Source of the DNA: Gammaproteobacteria bacterium
GTDB lineage: Bacteria > Pseudomonadota > Gammaproteobacteria > Chromatiales > Chromatiaceae
Assembly: GCA_020445335.1 (NCBI GenBank)
Contig: JAGRGU010000032.1
Span: forward strand, 1-50,101
Direction: 5' to 3'
Length of the DNA stretch: 50,101 nucleotides
The notes below the pieces were generated by a model, which worked only from the letters and a program-made list of their open reading frames with translations, searched no databases and was not told where the DNA came from. Both the position numbers and the translations under genes were made by a program. Positions 10,218 to 19,519 of this stretch are shown here, piece by piece (the stretch's first letter is position 1; every line of letters begins with the position of its first letter).

Positions 10218-11345
10218 ATGATCAGGTCGCGAGAGGATCTGAAGGGCACCCGGCGCTGGGTGGTGAAGATCGGTAGCGCCCTGCTGACCGCAGACGGTAA
10301 GGGGCTGGCGCGCGAAGCGCTCTCCGGCTGGGTGCAGCAGATGTCGGACTGGGTGCTGTCCGGGAATCAACTGATACTGGTCTCCTCCGGTGCGGTTGCA
10401 GAAGGGATGAGCCGACTGGGCTGGGGACGGCGGCCAACTTCGCTGCACGAACTGCAGGCGGTGGCGGCTATCGGTCAGATGGGGCTGGTGCGCGCGTACG
10501 AAGACTGCTTTCTCAAGCGTGGCCTGCATACGGCGCAGGTGCTGTTGACCCATGACGATCTGGTCAACCGGCGCCGCTATCTGAATGCCCGCAGTACGCT
10601 TAGGGCGCTGATGGAGCTTGGCGTGGTGCCGGTGGTCAATGAGAACGACACGGTCGCCAACGACGAATTGCGCTTTGGCGACAACGATACGTTGGGTGCA
10701 CTGGTGGCGAACCTGGTCGACGCGGAACTCCTGGTGCTGCTGACCGATCAGCCCGGCCTGTTCGAGGCCGATCCACGCTTTGAACCCGATGCGAAACTGA
10801 TCACCAGCAGCCAGGTGGACAACCCGTTGTTGGAGGCGGTCGCCGGAGAGAGTGCCAGCGGCCTCGGGCGTGGCGGCATGGCGACCAAGGTGCGGGCCGC
10901 GAAGATTGCGGCACGCTCGGGCGCGGCGACGATTATCGCGCCTGGCCGCGGTGAGGCGGTGTTGCATCGGATCGCCGCCGGCGAGGAGGTCGGTACGCTG
11001 CTACTGCCGACGCAGGGGCCGGAAGCGGCGCGCAAACGCTGGCTTGCCGGTCACCTGCAGGTGCGCGGCAGGCTGGTGCTGGATGCCGGAGCGGTGCGCG
11101 TGTTGCAGGAGTCGGGCCGCAGCCTGTTGGCGGTCGGGGTGAAGGAGGTCGCGGGCAGTTTTTCCCGCGGCGAGGTGGTCTCCTGTGTCGATGAGAAGGG
11201 CGTGGAAGTGGCTCGTGGGCTTGCCAATTACAGCGCGCAGGAGGCGGCTGCGATCAAGGGCGAGCCGTCAATCCGCATTCGCGAAATTCTCGGTTACATG
11301 GATGAGCAGGAGCTGATTCACCGCGACAACCTGGTGCTGGTCTGA
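10218..11345 (+). CDS. proB: Glutamate 5-kinase with PUA domain
   Basis: A 375-residue enzyme that phosphorylates glutamate with ATP, the first and feedback-regulated step of proline synthesis. The amino-acid kinase domain (about 1-260) shows [40 protein letters not shown] and [14 protein letters not shown]-terminal PUA domain (about 275-365) follows, as in most proteobacterial ProB. ATG 10218 is chosen because GAGGAG (10203-10208) lies 9 bases upstream; the TTG at 10209 would abut the ribosome binding site. proA is not nearby. Confidence 0.95.
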   Translation: MIRSREDLKGTRRWVVKIGSALLTADGKGLAREALSGWVQQMSDWVLSGNQLILVSSGAVAEGMSRLGWGRRPTSLHELQAVAAIGQMGLVRAYEDCFLKRGLHTAQVLLTHDDLVNRRRYLNARSTLRALMELGVVPVVNENDTVANDELRFGDNDTLGALVANLVDAELLVLLTDQPGLFEADPRFEPDAKLITSSQVDNPLLEAVAGESASGLGRGGMATKVRAAKIAARSGAATIIAPGRGEAVLHRIAAGEEVGTLLLPTQGPEAARKRWLAGHLQVRGRLVLDAGAVRVLQESGRSLLAVGVKEVAGSFSRGEVVSCVDEKGVEVARGLANYSAQEAAAIKGEPSIRIREILGYMDEQELIHRDNLVLV

Positions 11346-11365
11346 ACAACGGGTCGTGCGCAGAC

Positions 11366-11392
11366 AAAAAAGCCGGCTTGGATGCCGGCTTT
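11366..11392 (-). terminator. Intrinsic terminator of rpsT (shared with proB)
   Basis: AGCCGGC (11371-11377) pairs with GCCGGCT (11384-11390) over a six-base loop. On the minus strand it ends in T6, ideal for rpsT; on the plus strand only TT follows. Confidence 0.75.
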
Positions 11393-11412
11393 GCGGGTGT
11401 GTCGGGTTCCGC

Positions 11413-11676
11413 TCAGGCCATCGCCTTGACGCGAGCGTTGAGGCGGCTTTTGAAGCGGGCGGCCTTGTTCGGGTGTATCAGTCCCCGGTTGGCCGTACGA
11501 TCGATGATCGGAGTCGCCAGCTTGTAGGCCTCGATGGCAGCCGCTTTGTCGCCCGTAGCCACAGCCTTGATCACGTTCTTGACGTGGGTGCGCATGTTGC
11601 TGCGACGGGATGCATTGTGCTGACGATGCTGCTCCGCCTGTCTTGCGCGCTTGCGGGCTTGTGCTGAGTTGGCCAA
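11413..11676 (-). CDS. rpsT: 30S ribosomal protein S20
   Basis: An 87-residue small-subunit protein rich in Arg, Lys and Ala. [30 protein letters not shown] and [18 protein letters not shown] are family signatures. The start codon is TTG (plus-strand CAA at 11674-11676), preceded by GGGAGAG. E. coli rpsT also starts with UUG, a feature linked to autogenous control by S20. A consensus-like promoter lies about 45 bases upstream of the start. Confidence 0.96.
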   Translation of the reverse strand: MANSAQARKRARQAEQHRQHNASRRSNMRTHVKNVIKAVATGDKAAAIEAYKLATPIIDRTANRGLIHPNKAARFKSRLNARVKAMA

Positions 11677-11720
11677 GGTGACTCTCCCAAGAATCTTGTA
11701 GTCAAATCAAAGAGCCGCGT

Positions 11721-11749
11721 ATTCTGCGGTTGAATGTTCGATATGTCAA
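11721..11749 (-). promoter_or_regulatory. Sigma-70 promoter of rpsT
   Basis: On the minus strand TTGACA (11749-11744), 17 bases, CAGAAT (11726-11721). The predicted start near 11714 gives a leader of about 40 bases. Confidence 0.75.
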
Positions 11750-11818
11750 TACCTTTTCGTGCATGGCGACGCTCCGCCGACGATTGCCGCGGCGCTCCTG
11801 TTTAACCCTTGATACGCC

Positions 11819-11834
11819 TATAATCGCCACTTTC
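11819..11834 (+). promoter_or_regulatory. Putative -10 region of murJ
   Basis: A perfect TATAAT (11819-11824) is followed by CGCCACTTTC. No good -35 lies 17 bases upstream. The same 16-base block, with one change, occurs before ribF at 13493-13508. Confidence 0.45.
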
Positions 11835-11874
11835 CTGTCGCTATCACCAGGCTAAAACCGGGATTCGGACGCAG

Positions 11875-13407
11875 ATGCTCAGATCGTTGGCCAAAGTCGG
11901 CTCAAATACCCTGCTCTCCCGGGTACTGGGGTTCGTGCGGGATCTGGTGTTTGCGCATATGTTCGGCGCCAGCGCCGGTACCGATGCGTTTTTCGTTGCC
12001 TTCAAGATCCCCAACTTTTTGCGTCGCCTGTTTGCCGAAGGAGCCTTTTCAGTCGCTTTCGTACCTGTTCTGACCGAGTATAAGGAGAAGCGCGGATTCG
12101 AACAGCTCAAGCGCTTCATCGACCGCATCGCCGGTACCCTGGGCGCGGTGCTTCTGGGGATCACGCTTTTGGGGGTACTCGGCGCACCGCTGTTGATCGT
12201 GCTGTTCGCGCCGGGATTCATCGGCGCTGACGAGAAGCTGGCGTTGGCCAGCGAAATGCTGCGCCTCACCTTCCCCTACCTGCTCTTCATCTCGCTGACA
12301 GCGCTGGCCGGCGGCATACTGAACGCGCACAACCGCTTCGGGGTGCCGGCCTTCACACCGGTTCTGCTCAATATCTCGCTGATCAGCTGCGCGCTCTGGT
12401 TGTCGCCACAGATGACGCACCCCATCGTCGCGCTGGCCTGGGGCGTGCTGTTCGCGGGCGTCGCGCAGATGCTTTTTCAGGTTCCGTTCTTGCGTCAGCT
12501 GAAGCTGCTGCCCAGATTTACCTTTGCGCCCAGGGACGAGGGAGTCAAGCGGGTGGGGCGCCTGATGCTGCCTGCGCTTTTTGGCGTCTCCGTGACCCAG
12601 CTGAATCTGCTTCTCGATACTTTGATCGCATCGTTTCTGGTGACCGGCAGTATATCCTGGCTCTATTACTCGGACCGCCTGATGGAGTTTCCGCTTGGCG
12701 TGCTGGGAGTGGCGCTGGGCACGGTCATCCTACCGAGCCTGTCGCGCAATCACGCGGCGGAATCGCCGGAGCAGTTTTCCGTCACCATCGACTGGGCGCT
12801 GCGCTGGGCGCTGCTGCTGGGGGTGCCGGCCGCGGTGGGGCTGTTCATTCTCTCCGGGCCGATGATCGCCACGCTGTTCCAGTCCCAGGTGTTTACTGCC
12901 GAAGATGTGGCGATGGCGCAACGCAGCCTGATGGCCTATTCGCTGGGACTGGTGGCCTTCATCCTGATCAAGGTGCTTGCGCCCGGATACTACGCGCGAC
13001 AGGATACGCGCACCCCGGTGCGTATTGCGGTGATCGCGATGTCTGCCAACATGGCGCTGAATATAGCGCTGGTCTTTCCCCTGGCCCATGCCGGCCTTGC
13101 ACTGGCGACGACGCTTTCCGCTTCTCTGAATGCATTTCTGCTGTTCCGAGGGCTGCGGCGCGAACGGGTCTACCTGCCTCAGCCGGGCTGGCTTTTGCTG
13201 CTGTTGCGCGGACTGCTCGCCAGTGCTCTGTTGGGGGTGTTGCTCTACTGGGGCGCAGGAGCGCTGGACGAATGGACTCAGGCTGGCTCGTCGGCAAAGA
13301 TCTGGCGCCTGCTTACGCTGATCGCGGGCGGGGCGATCGCCTATTTTGCGGCGCTGTTTCTGCTCGGAATCAGGCCGCGTCATTTTCGCGCTTCCGGCGC
13401 TGTTTGA
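11875..13407 (+). CDS. murJ: Lipid II flippase MurJ
   Basis: A 510-residue MOP-superfamily inner-membrane protein that flips undecaprenyl-linked lipid II to the periplasm for peptidoglycan synthesis. The N-terminus LAKVGSNTLLSRVLGFVRD and AFFVAFKIPNFLRRLFAEGA are diagnostic, followed by about fourteen hydrophobic helices. The segment LLYYSDRLMEFPLGV-like (SWLYYSDRLMEFPLGVLG) contains the conserved central helix motif. It is divergent from rpsT and upstream of ribF, the standard gammaproteobacterial order. Confidence 0.95.
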   Translation: MLRSLAKVGSNTLLSRVLGFVRDLVFAHMFGASAGTDAFFVAFKIPNFLRRLFAEGAFSVAFVPVLTEYKEKRGFEQLKRFIDRIAGTLGAVLLGITLLGVLGAPLLIVLFAPGFIGADEKLALASEMLRLTFPYLLFISLTALAGGILNAHNRFGVPAFTPVLLNISLISCALWLSPQMTHPIVALAWGVLFAGVAQMLFQVPFLRQLKLLPRFTFAPRDEGVKRVGRLMLPALFGVSVTQLNLLLDTLIASFLVTGSISWLYYSDRLMEFPLGVLGVALGTVILPSLSRNHAAESPEQFSVTIDWALRWALLLGVPAAVGLFILSGPMIATLFQSQVFTAEDVAMAQRSLMAYSLGLVAFILIKVLAPGYYARQDTRTPVRIAVIAMSANMALNIALVFPLAHAGLALATTLSASLNAFLLFRGLRRERVYLPQPGWLLLLLRGLLASALLGVLLYWGAGALDEWTQAGSSAKIWRLLTLIAGGAIAYFAALFLLGIRPRHFRASGAV

Positions 13408-13492
13408 ACGAATCACGACTGCACTGGACGGAAGCGTTACTTTATATAGCAATTCATGGGGTTAAACGGCGACTTGCCGCGTCGAATTGGCA

Positions 13493-13508
13493 TATAATCG
13501 CCGCTTTC
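13493..13508 (+). promoter_or_regulatory. Putative -10 region of ribF-ileS-lspA
   Basis: TATAAT (13493-13498) followed by CGCCGCTTTC, 28 bases before the ribF start. It is nearly identical to the murJ block; no clear -35 is spaced 16-18 bases upstream (TTGCCG at 13474 is only 13 away). Confidence 0.45.
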
Positions 13509-13535
13509 GATCCGATTTATCCAGAGTCAACACTG

Positions 13536-14465
13536 ATGCAGGTGATCCGCGGTCTACACAATCTGCGTGCTGAACACCGGGGCTGTGTTGCCACTATTGG
13601 TAATTTCGACGGGGTTCATCTCGGTCATCAGGCGGTCTTCGCCCATCTGCAGGAGCAGGCCGCGCGGTTCGGCCTGCCTGCTACGGTGATCACCTTCGAG
13701 CCCCAGCCGCAGGAGTTCTTCACGCCGGAGCGGGCGCCGGCACGCCTGACCCGCCTGCGCGAGAAGTTGCGGGCGATCAGGGATACCGGGATCGATCGGG
13801 TGGTTCTGCTGGAGTTCAACCGCCGGCTGGCGGCGATGTCGGCGGAGCGGTTCGTGCAGCGACTGCTGCTGGAGGGGTTGGAGATCCGCTATCTGTTCGT
13901 GGGCGACGATTTCCGCTTCGGCTGCAACCGGGTCGGCGATATTCGCATGCTGCGCGAGGCGGGAACACGGTACGGCTTCGAGGTCGAAAACATGGCCAGC
14001 TACGTGGTCGCCGACGAGCGCGTCAGCAGTACCCGTATCCGCGAACTGCTGGCGGAGGGGGAGCTGCAGCAGGCGCAACACTATCTGGGCAGGCCCTATC
14101 GTATCTGCGGGCGGGTTGCACACGGTGATGCGCGTGGTAGAACCATCGGTTTCCCCACCGCCAATATCGACCTGCATCGCAAAGTTTCTCCGCTCAACGG
14201 TGTTTATGCGGTGTCGGTCTTCGGACTGGCTTCAGAGGCGCTGCCGGGCGTCGCAAATATTGGCACGCGACCGACAGTCAGCGGTGATTCACGCTATCTG
14301 CTGGAGGTGCATCTGTTCGATTTCGCGCACGAGATCTACGGCAGGCATGTCGAGGTGGAGTTCAGGCTCAAGCTGCGCGATGAGAAGCGTTTCGACTCTT
14401 TCGAGCAGTTGCGACACCAGATCGAGATCGACAGCGGTAATGCGCGCAGTTTTTTTAACATCTGA
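13536..14465 (+). CDS. ribF: Bifunctional riboflavin kinase / FAD synthetase
   Basis: A 309-residue enzyme that makes FMN from riboflavin and then FAD. The N-terminal nucleotidyltransferase domain shows TIGNFDGVHLGHQAVF and FVGDDFRFG. The C-terminal flavokinase domain shows GRPYRICGRVAHGDARG, IGFPTANID, GVYAV and IGTRPTV. ATG 13536 fits the family N-terminus (MQVIRGLHNLR) and the upstream TATAAT; an open frame to 13272 merely overlaps murJ. It heads the conserved ribF-ileS-lspA operon. No FMN riboswitch is seen in the 128-base gap before it. Confidence 0.95.
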   Translation: MQVIRGLHNLRAEHRGCVATIGNFDGVHLGHQAVFAHLQEQAARFGLPATVITFEPQPQEFFTPERAPARLTRLREKLRAIRDTGIDRVVLLEFNRRLAAMSAERFVQRLLLEGLEIRYLFVGDDFRFGCNRVGDIRMLREAGTRYGFEVENMASYVVADERVSSTRIRELLAEGELQQAQHYLGRPYRICGRVAHGDARGRTIGFPTANIDLHRKVSPLNGVYAVSVFGLASEALPGVANIGTRPTVSGDSRYLLEVHLFDFAHEIYGRHVEVEFRLKLRDEKRFDSFEQLRHQIEIDSGNARSFFNI

Positions 14466-14519
14466 TCGTATGATCGGATATTCATTTTCGTAACATTGGA
14501 TGCAACAGGGCAGAGTGCC

Positions 14520-17348
14520 GTGACTGACTATAAGAGTACCCTCAATCTTCCTCAAACCGGTTTCCCGATGAAGGGCAACCTGGCGCAGCGTGAACCACAG
14601 ATGCAGCAACGCTGGGAGGAGATGTCGCTATACCGTCAGATTCGCGAGATCTGCGCCGGGCGCCCCAAATTCGTACTGCACGACGGTCCGCCCTACGCCA
14701 ACGGCGAGATCCATATCGGCCACGCGGTCAACAAGGTGATCAAGGATTTCATCGTCAAGAGCCGTACGCTCGATGGCTACGATGCTCCCTACGTTCCCGG
14801 CTGGGATTGCCATGGACTGCCGATCGAACTGCAGGTGGAGAAGAAGGTGGGCAAGCCGGGGGGCAAGGTGACCGCGGCGCAGTTTCGCGAGGCCTGCCGC
14901 GACTACGCGCACAAGCAGATCGACAAGCAGCGCACCGATTTCAAGCGGCTCGGCGTCTTCGGTGACTGGGAGCAACCCTATCTGACGATGGACTTCAAGA
15001 CCGAGGCCGATATCATTCGCGCGCTTGGACGCATCGTCGAGAACGGCCATGTACACAAAGGCTACAAGCCGGTGCATTGGTGCACCGATTGCGGTTCTGC
15101 TCTGGCGGAAGCCGAGGTCGAATACAAGGACAAGGACTCTTTCGCCATCGACGTCCGTTTCCCGGTACTCGACCCGGAGGCGCTGATGGCGCGCTGCCAC
15201 GCGGTGCCCAACGGGCATGGCGAGGGGCCGATATCGGTGGTCATCTGGACCACCACGCCCTGGACGCTGCCGGCCAACCAGGCGGTCGCGCTCAACGCCA
15301 GCCTCGAGTACGCAGTGGTACAGGCAGAGGGGCCGAAGGGGAAGGAGCGGTTGCTGGTCGCGGAAGGTCTGCTGAAGGAGACGATGGATCGCTGGGACAT
15401 CGATACCTACCACGTCATCGCCTATGGCCGCGGCGATGCTTTCGAGGGGCTCAAGCTGCGCCACTGCTTCTACCGGCGTGATGTGCCGATCATTCTCGGC
15501 GAGCATGTCACGCTGGAGGCGGGCACGGGCGCCGTGCATACCGCGCCCGGGCACGGCCTGGAGGATTATATCGTTGGCCAGCGCTACGGCATTCCAGTCG
15601 ACAATCCGGTTGGCAGTGACGGTCGCTTCGTCGCCGGAACTGAACTGTTCGCAGGCGAACACGTCTTCACCGCCAACGAGAAGGTGATCGAGGTCCTGAA
15701 GTCGCGCGGTGTGTTGCTGCAGGAGTCGCGGCTGTCGCACAGTTACCCGCACTGCTGGCGGCACAAAACACCAATCATTTTTCGCGCCACACCGCAGTGG
15801 TTCATAGGCATGGAGCAGCGCGGATTACGCAAAGTGGCGCTGGAGGAGATTGCCAGGACTGAGTTCACCCCCGACTGGGGCCGGGCTCGTATCGAGGGGA
15901 TGGTCGCCGGCAGGCCGGACTGGTGCATCTCGCGCCAGCGCACCTGGGGGGTGCCGATCGCGCTCTTCATCCACAAGCAGAGTGGCGAGTTGCATCCGGA
16001 TACGCCGCGCCTGATCGAGGCGGTGGCGCAGCGGGTGGAGCAGCGTGGGATCGAGGCCTGGTTCGCACTCAAGGCTGAAGAGCTGCTGGGCGACGAGGCC
16101 AAGGAGTACGAGAAAGTACCGGATACACTCGACGTCTGGTTCGACTCGGGCGTGACCCACTTCTCGGTACTCAAGCGGCACGCCGGGCTGCAGTATCCGG
16201 CTGACCTCTACCTCGAGGGCTCGGATCAGCATCGCGGCTGGTTCCAGTCATCATTGCTCACCTCCGTGGCGATCGAGGGTCGTGCGCCCTATAAAGGGGT
16301 ATTGACCCACGGCTTCACGGTGGACGCCAAAGGGCTGAAGATGTCCAAGTCGCTTGGCAATGTGGTCAGTCCGCAGAACGTGATGAAAAAGCTGGGTGCC
16401 GATATTATCCGCCTGTGGGTTTCGGCCACCGACTATCGCGGCGAGATGAGCGTCTCCGACGAGATCCTGAAACGCACGGCAGACGCCTATCGCCGGATCC
16501 GCAACACCTCGCGTTTTCTGCTCGCGAATATCGATGGTTTCGATCCCGCGCTCAATCTCGTGGAGCCGGCGCAGATGATCGAGCTGGATCGCTGGGCGGT
16601 CGATCGCGCGCTACAGCTTCAGCAGGAGATCATCAAGGCCTACCGAAGCTATCAGTTCCATCAGATTTTCCAGTCGGTGCACAACTTCTGCGTCAACGAG
16701 ATGGGTGGTTTCTATCTCGATATCGTCAAGGATCGCCAGTACACCACCCCGGTCGACAGCCTGGCACGGCGCTCCTGCCAGACGGCGATGTACCATATCA
16801 GCGAGGCGATGGTACGTTGGTTGGCGCCGATTCTGAGCTTTACGGCGGACGAGATCTGGCAGCATATGCCGGGCAAGCGGGGCGCGAGCGTATTTCTCGA
16901 GACCTGGTACACCGGGCTGTTTGCGCTCGACGAGGGCGACGCCTTCGACCGCGCATACTGGCGGCGCATCATCGGTGTGCGCGCTGCGATCGGCAAGCGC
17001 TTGGAGGCGTTGCGCGGTGAGGGTGTCATCGGCTCGTCACTGGACGCCGAGGTCGATCTCTATTGCGATGGCGAACTCAATCAGGCACTGCAGAAGTTGG
17101 GTCCCGAGCTGCGTTTCGTGCTGATCACCTCTGCTGCCAGGGTCCACGACGCCGCTGCAAAACCGGAGTCGGCGCTGGAGACAGAAGTTGCCGGACTGGC
17201 GGTGACCGCGGTGCGCTCCGCGCATGAGAAATGCGTCCGTTGCTGGCATCGCAGCGAGGATATCGGCAATGAGAGCGAGCACCCCGAGCTTTGCGGCCGC
17301 TGTGTCGAGAATATCAGCACAGACGGTGAGGTCAGGAACTACGCCTGA
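14520..17348 (+). CDS. ileS: Isoleucyl-tRNA synthetase
   Basis: A 942-residue class I synthetase that charges tRNA-Ile and edits valine. The HIGH motif ([10 protein letters not shown], about residue 64) and KMSKS ([10 protein letters not shown], about 607) are intact. The CP1 editing domain lies between them, with [12 protein letters not shown]. The C-terminal zinc site is CVRCWH...CGRCVENI. The N-terminus [20 protein letters not shown] matches relatives if translation begins at GTG 14520; an in-frame ATG at 14496 would add eight residues and cannot be excluded. It is cotranscribed with lspA 20 bases downstream. Confidence 0.96.
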   Translation: MTDYKSTLNLPQTGFPMKGNLAQREPQMQQRWEEMSLYRQIREICAGRPKFVLHDGPPYANGEIHIGHAVNKVIKDFIVKSRTLDGYDAPYVPGWDCHGLPIELQVEKKVGKPGGKVTAAQFREACRDYAHKQIDKQRTDFKRLGVFGDWEQPYLTMDFKTEADIIRALGRIVENGHVHKGYKPVHWCTDCGSALAEAEVEYKDKDSFAIDVRFPVLDPEALMARCHAVPNGHGEGPISVVIWTTTPWTLPANQAVALNASLEYAVVQAEGPKGKERLLVAEGLLKETMDRWDIDTYHVIAYGRGDAFEGLKLRHCFYRRDVPIILGEHVTLEAGTGAVHTAPGHGLEDYIVGQRYGIPVDNPVGSDGRFVAGTELFAGEHVFTANEKVIEVLKSRGVLLQESRLSHSYPHCWRHKTPIIFRATPQWFIGMEQRGLRKVALEEIARTEFTPDWGRARIEGMVAGRPDWCISRQRTWGVPIALFIHKQSGELHPDTPRLIEAVAQRVEQRGIEAWFALKAEELLGDEAKEYEKVPDTLDVWFDSGVTHFSVLKRHAGLQYPADLYLEGSDQHRGWFQSSLLTSVAIEGRAPYKGVLTHGFTVDAKGLKMSKSLGNVVSPQNVMKKLGADIIRLWVSATDYRGEMSVSDEILKRTADAYRRIRNTSRFLLANIDGFDPALNLVEPAQMIELDRWAVDRALQLQQEIIKAYRSYQFHQIFQSVHNFCVNEMGGFYLDIVKDRQYTTPVDSLARRSCQTAMYHISEAMVRWLAPILSFTADEIWQHMPGKRGASVFLETWYTGLFALDEGDAFDRAYWRRIIGVRAAIGKRLEALRGEGVIGSSLDAEVDLYCDGELNQALQKLGPELRFVLITSAARVHDAAAKPESALETEVAGLAVTAVRSAHEKCVRCWHRSEDIGNESEHPELCGRCVENISTDGEVRNYA

Positions 17349-17368
17349 TCGGCAGAGGAATCCGACCC

Positions 17369-17842
17369 ATGCTGCATTGGCTCTGGCTCTCCCTGGTGGT
17401 TATTCTGTTCGACCAGTTCACCAAGCAACTGGTCGAATCGAGCCTGCTGGTATTCGAAGTGGTGCCGCTGATGCCGTCGCTGAACCTGACGTTGGTCTAC
17501 AACGAAGGCGCCGCGTTCAGTTTTCTCAGCGAACAGGGCGGCTGGCAGCGCTGGTTCTTCATCCTGCTCGGTACGGTGGTCAGCGGCGTGTTGACGCTCT
17601 GGCTCTGGCGTCTGAATGCGGGACAACGCCTGAGCGCGATCTCTCTGAGTCTGATAGTCGGCGGCGCGATAGGCAATATCGTCGACCGTCTGCTGTTGGG
17701 GCATGTGGTCGATTTCATCGATTTCTACTACGGTGACTGGCATTGGCCTGCGTTCAACGTCGCAGATTCCGCAATTACCATCGGCGTGGTGCTGATGTTG
17801 CTGGAGATGGTGCGCGAAGAGCGCCGCCAGCCTGGAATATAA
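17369..17842 (+). CDS. lspA: Lipoprotein signal peptidase (signal peptidase II)
   Basis: A 157-residue inner-membrane aspartyl protease with four transmembrane helices; it removes signal peptides from prolipoproteins. Motifs: FDQFTKQLVE near the N-terminus, YNEGAAFSFL, GNIVDRLLLGHVVDFIDF with the first catalytic Asp region, and FNVADSAI with the second. In many relatives fkpB and ispH follow; here that place is taken by the CMD-Rieske gene, while FKBP genes occur 6-8 kb away. Confidence 0.95.
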   Translation: MLHWLWLSLVVILFDQFTKQLVESSLLVFEVVPLMPSLNLTLVYNEGAAFSFLSEQGGWQRWFFILLGTVVSGVLTLWLWRLNAGQRLSAISLSLIVGGAIGNIVDRLLLGHVVDFIDFYYGDWHWPAFNVADSAITIGVVLMLLEMVREERRQPGI

Positions 17843-17930
17843 TCACAGACCTGTTGGGTCGATGTTGTGCCGCCCGCCGCTGGAGGAGGGTATTGCGCAG
17901 CGTAGCAACATGCCTAGGGAGGCAAAAAAC

Positions 17931-18557
17931 ATGAGCGATGCGTTGAACTATCTGATCAAGGCGCGGCCGGAAGCGATGACGGCCTATTTCTCTTTTCTCA
18001 AGAAGTCGGAAACCCACCTGGACACGCGTACGCGTGATCTGATTTCGGTGATCACCAAGGTGGCGGTGCAGACTGAAGGTGGCTTCCGCCAGTATTTGAC
18101 CAGAGCGCTGCGTAACGGCGCGACCCCCAATGAGGTTATCGATGCAATGCTGATGGCCTTCCCGGTGCTGGGTCTGGCCAAGATCGTCTGGGCCACCGAT
18201 ATCCTGTTGGATATGGACATTCCCGAGTTCCGTACCGAAAACCTGGACGCAGAGCCCGCATGGCACGACGTCACTGCGGTAGAGAGCATTCCCGAAGCAG
18301 AGGCGGCCTACTTCGAGGTCGACGGGCGCCACCTCTTCACCTGGCGCAAAGGCGAAGAGATCAGCGTTTACGACAGCCGCTGTCCGCACCAGGTGACGGA
18401 TATTCCCCATCTCTCCCTGGAGGGCACCACCCTGACCTGTCCCAAGCATGAGTGGGCGTTCGATATCGAGAGCGGTAATTGCATTGCCAAGGGCAAGCGC
18501 CCGCTGAACAGGTTTGAGCACAAGATCGAGGGTGGCAGGCTGCTCGCCTACTGGTAG
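17931..18557 (+). CDS. AhpD-like (CMD) domain fused to a Rieske [2Fe-2S] domain
   Basis: The 208-residue soluble protein has two parts. Residues 1-100 resemble the carboxymuconolactone decarboxylase/AhpD fold (LDTRTRDLISVITKVAVQTE, ALRNGATPNEVIDAML) but carry no CxxC, so AhpD-type thiol chemistry is not expected. Residues 110-208 form a Rieske-type domain: CPH about residue 151 and CPKH about residue 170, the CxH...CxxH cluster ligands, with WAFDIESGNC as in ferredoxin components of oxygenases. ATG 17931 has AGGGAGG 8 bases upstream. An in-frame extension to 17862 is not needed. It is probably a small electron-transfer or sensing protein; the substrate is unknown. Its stop abuts that of the convergent ampD. 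Confidence 0.8.
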   Translation: MSDALNYLIKARPEAMTAYFSFLKKSETHLDTRTRDLISVITKVAVQTEGGFRQYLTRALRNGATPNEVIDAMLMAFPVLGLAKIVWATDILLDMDIPEFRTENLDAEPAWHDVTAVESIPEAEAAYFEVDGRHLFTWRKGEEISVYDSRCPHQVTDIPHLSLEGTTLTCPKHEWAFDIESGNCIAKGKRPLNRFEHKIEGGRLLAYW

Positions 18558-19115
18558 TCAGCGCACCACCGGCGACGAGAGGGCGGCGCGATAGCGCTCC
18601 CAATCGAATGCCGGTCCAGGGTCGCTCTTGCGTCCCGGCGCGATGTCGCTGTGCCCGGTGATTCTCTCTGGAGTTATCGTCGGGAAGCGGTTGAAGATCT
18701 GATGAGTCACCGTAACCAGTTCGCGGTATTGCGCGTCGCTGTAGGGAACATCGTCCGCTCCCTCCAGTTCGATGCCGATGGAGAAATCGTTGCAGGCGTC
18801 GCGGTCGCCGAAACAGGAGTGGCCGGCATGCCAGGCGCGCCGGTCGAGCGGTACATATTGCAGCAGTTCTCCATCTCTTCGGATAAGCAGATGCGCCGAT
18901 ACGCGCAACTGGTGGATGCTCTCGAAGTAGGGGTGCGCGGCTGCGTTCAGGCGGTTGAGAAAGAGGTCGTCGATCCAGCCGCCACCAAACTCGCCGGGCG
19001 GCAAACTGATGTTGTGGATAACCAGCAGGTCGACCGCGCAACCCACCGGCCTCTCGTCCTGGTTCGGGGAGTAGCGCTGCCGCGCCTGCGGCAGCAGCAC
19101 CCGGTCAGCGGTCAT
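18558..19115 (-). CDS. ampD: 1,6-anhydro-N-acetylmuramyl-L-alanine amidase AmpD
   Basis: A 185-residue cytoplasmic zinc amidase that cleaves recycled anhydromuropeptides and thereby affects beta-lactamase induction in many species. The zinc ligands are recognisable: His in LLVIHNISLPPG, and His and Asp in GHSDIAPGRKSDPGPAFDW. HAGHS and FSIGIELEG are further family motifs. The start overlaps the end of the CBS gene by 4 bases, so it is translationally coupled to an operon of apparently unrelated function. AmpE, its usual partner, is not present. Confidence 0.93.
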   Translation of the reverse strand: MTADRVLLPQARQRYSPNQDERPVGCAVDLLVIHNISLPPGEFGGGWIDDLFLNRLNAAAHPYFESIHQLRVSAHLLIRRDGELLQYVPLDRRAWHAGHSCFGDRDACNDFSIGIELEGADDVPYSDAQYRELVTVTHQIFNRFPTITPERITGHSDIAPGRKSDPGPAFDWERYRAALSSPVVR

Positions 19116-19519
19116 TCCTGCTTCTGACGCAGCCCTTTCAGAGTCATGTCTGTGAAGCTGACGATGCCGACGATATTGCCGTTGTCCACCACCGGCGCAC
19201 GCGACAGGTTGAAACGGTTGAAGAGGCGGGCGCAGTAGCGGATATCCATTTCAGGGTCGACGCTGATCACCGGCTTGGACATTATTTCGTAGATGTTGAT
19301 GCGGCTTGGCGAACGATCTTTTGCCAGCACCTGGCGGGCGATGTCGGAGAGCATCACCATGCCGTACTCGTCGTCTTCATTACGTTTTTTTACCATCAGA
19401 CATTTGGTCTCGGTATGGCTCATCTGATTGAGCGCCTCCTCAACCGTGGCGGTACCGTCGACCATGTCGAACTTGGTCTTCATGATGTCGCGTACCCGGA
19501 CAGTGCTGTTCTCGCTCAC
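19112..19519 (-). CDS. Two-CBS-domain protein
   Basis: The 135-residue protein is a bare pair of CBS domains (VRVRDIMKTKFDMVDGTATV...; IYEIMSKPVISVDPEMDI...APVVDNGNIVGIVSFTDM), a Bateman module that normally binds AMP, ADP, ATP or S-adenosylmethionine and gates a partner. No enzymatic domain is attached. Its start overlaps the PII-like gene stop by 4 bases and its stop overlaps ampD by 4 bases, placing it firmly in the DUF1538 operon. The likely role, inferred from context, is nucleotide-dependent control of the membrane proteins. Confidence 0.9.
   Translation of the reverse strand: MSENSTVRVRDIMKTKFDMVDGTATVEEALNQMSHTETKCLMVKKRNEDDEYGMVMLSDIARQVLAKDRSPSRINIYEIMSKPVISVDPEMDIRYCARLFNRFNLSRAPVVDNGNIVGIVSFTDMTLKGLRQKQE

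Noticed and set aside
13408..13535. FMN riboswitch before ribF
   Set aside because: The 128-base gap shows none of the conserved RFN element segments; only a TATAAT block is visible.
14628..15764. 378-codon minus-strand frame opposite ileS
   Set aside because: Covers the highly conserved HIGH and editing domains of ileS and shows no independent protein signature.
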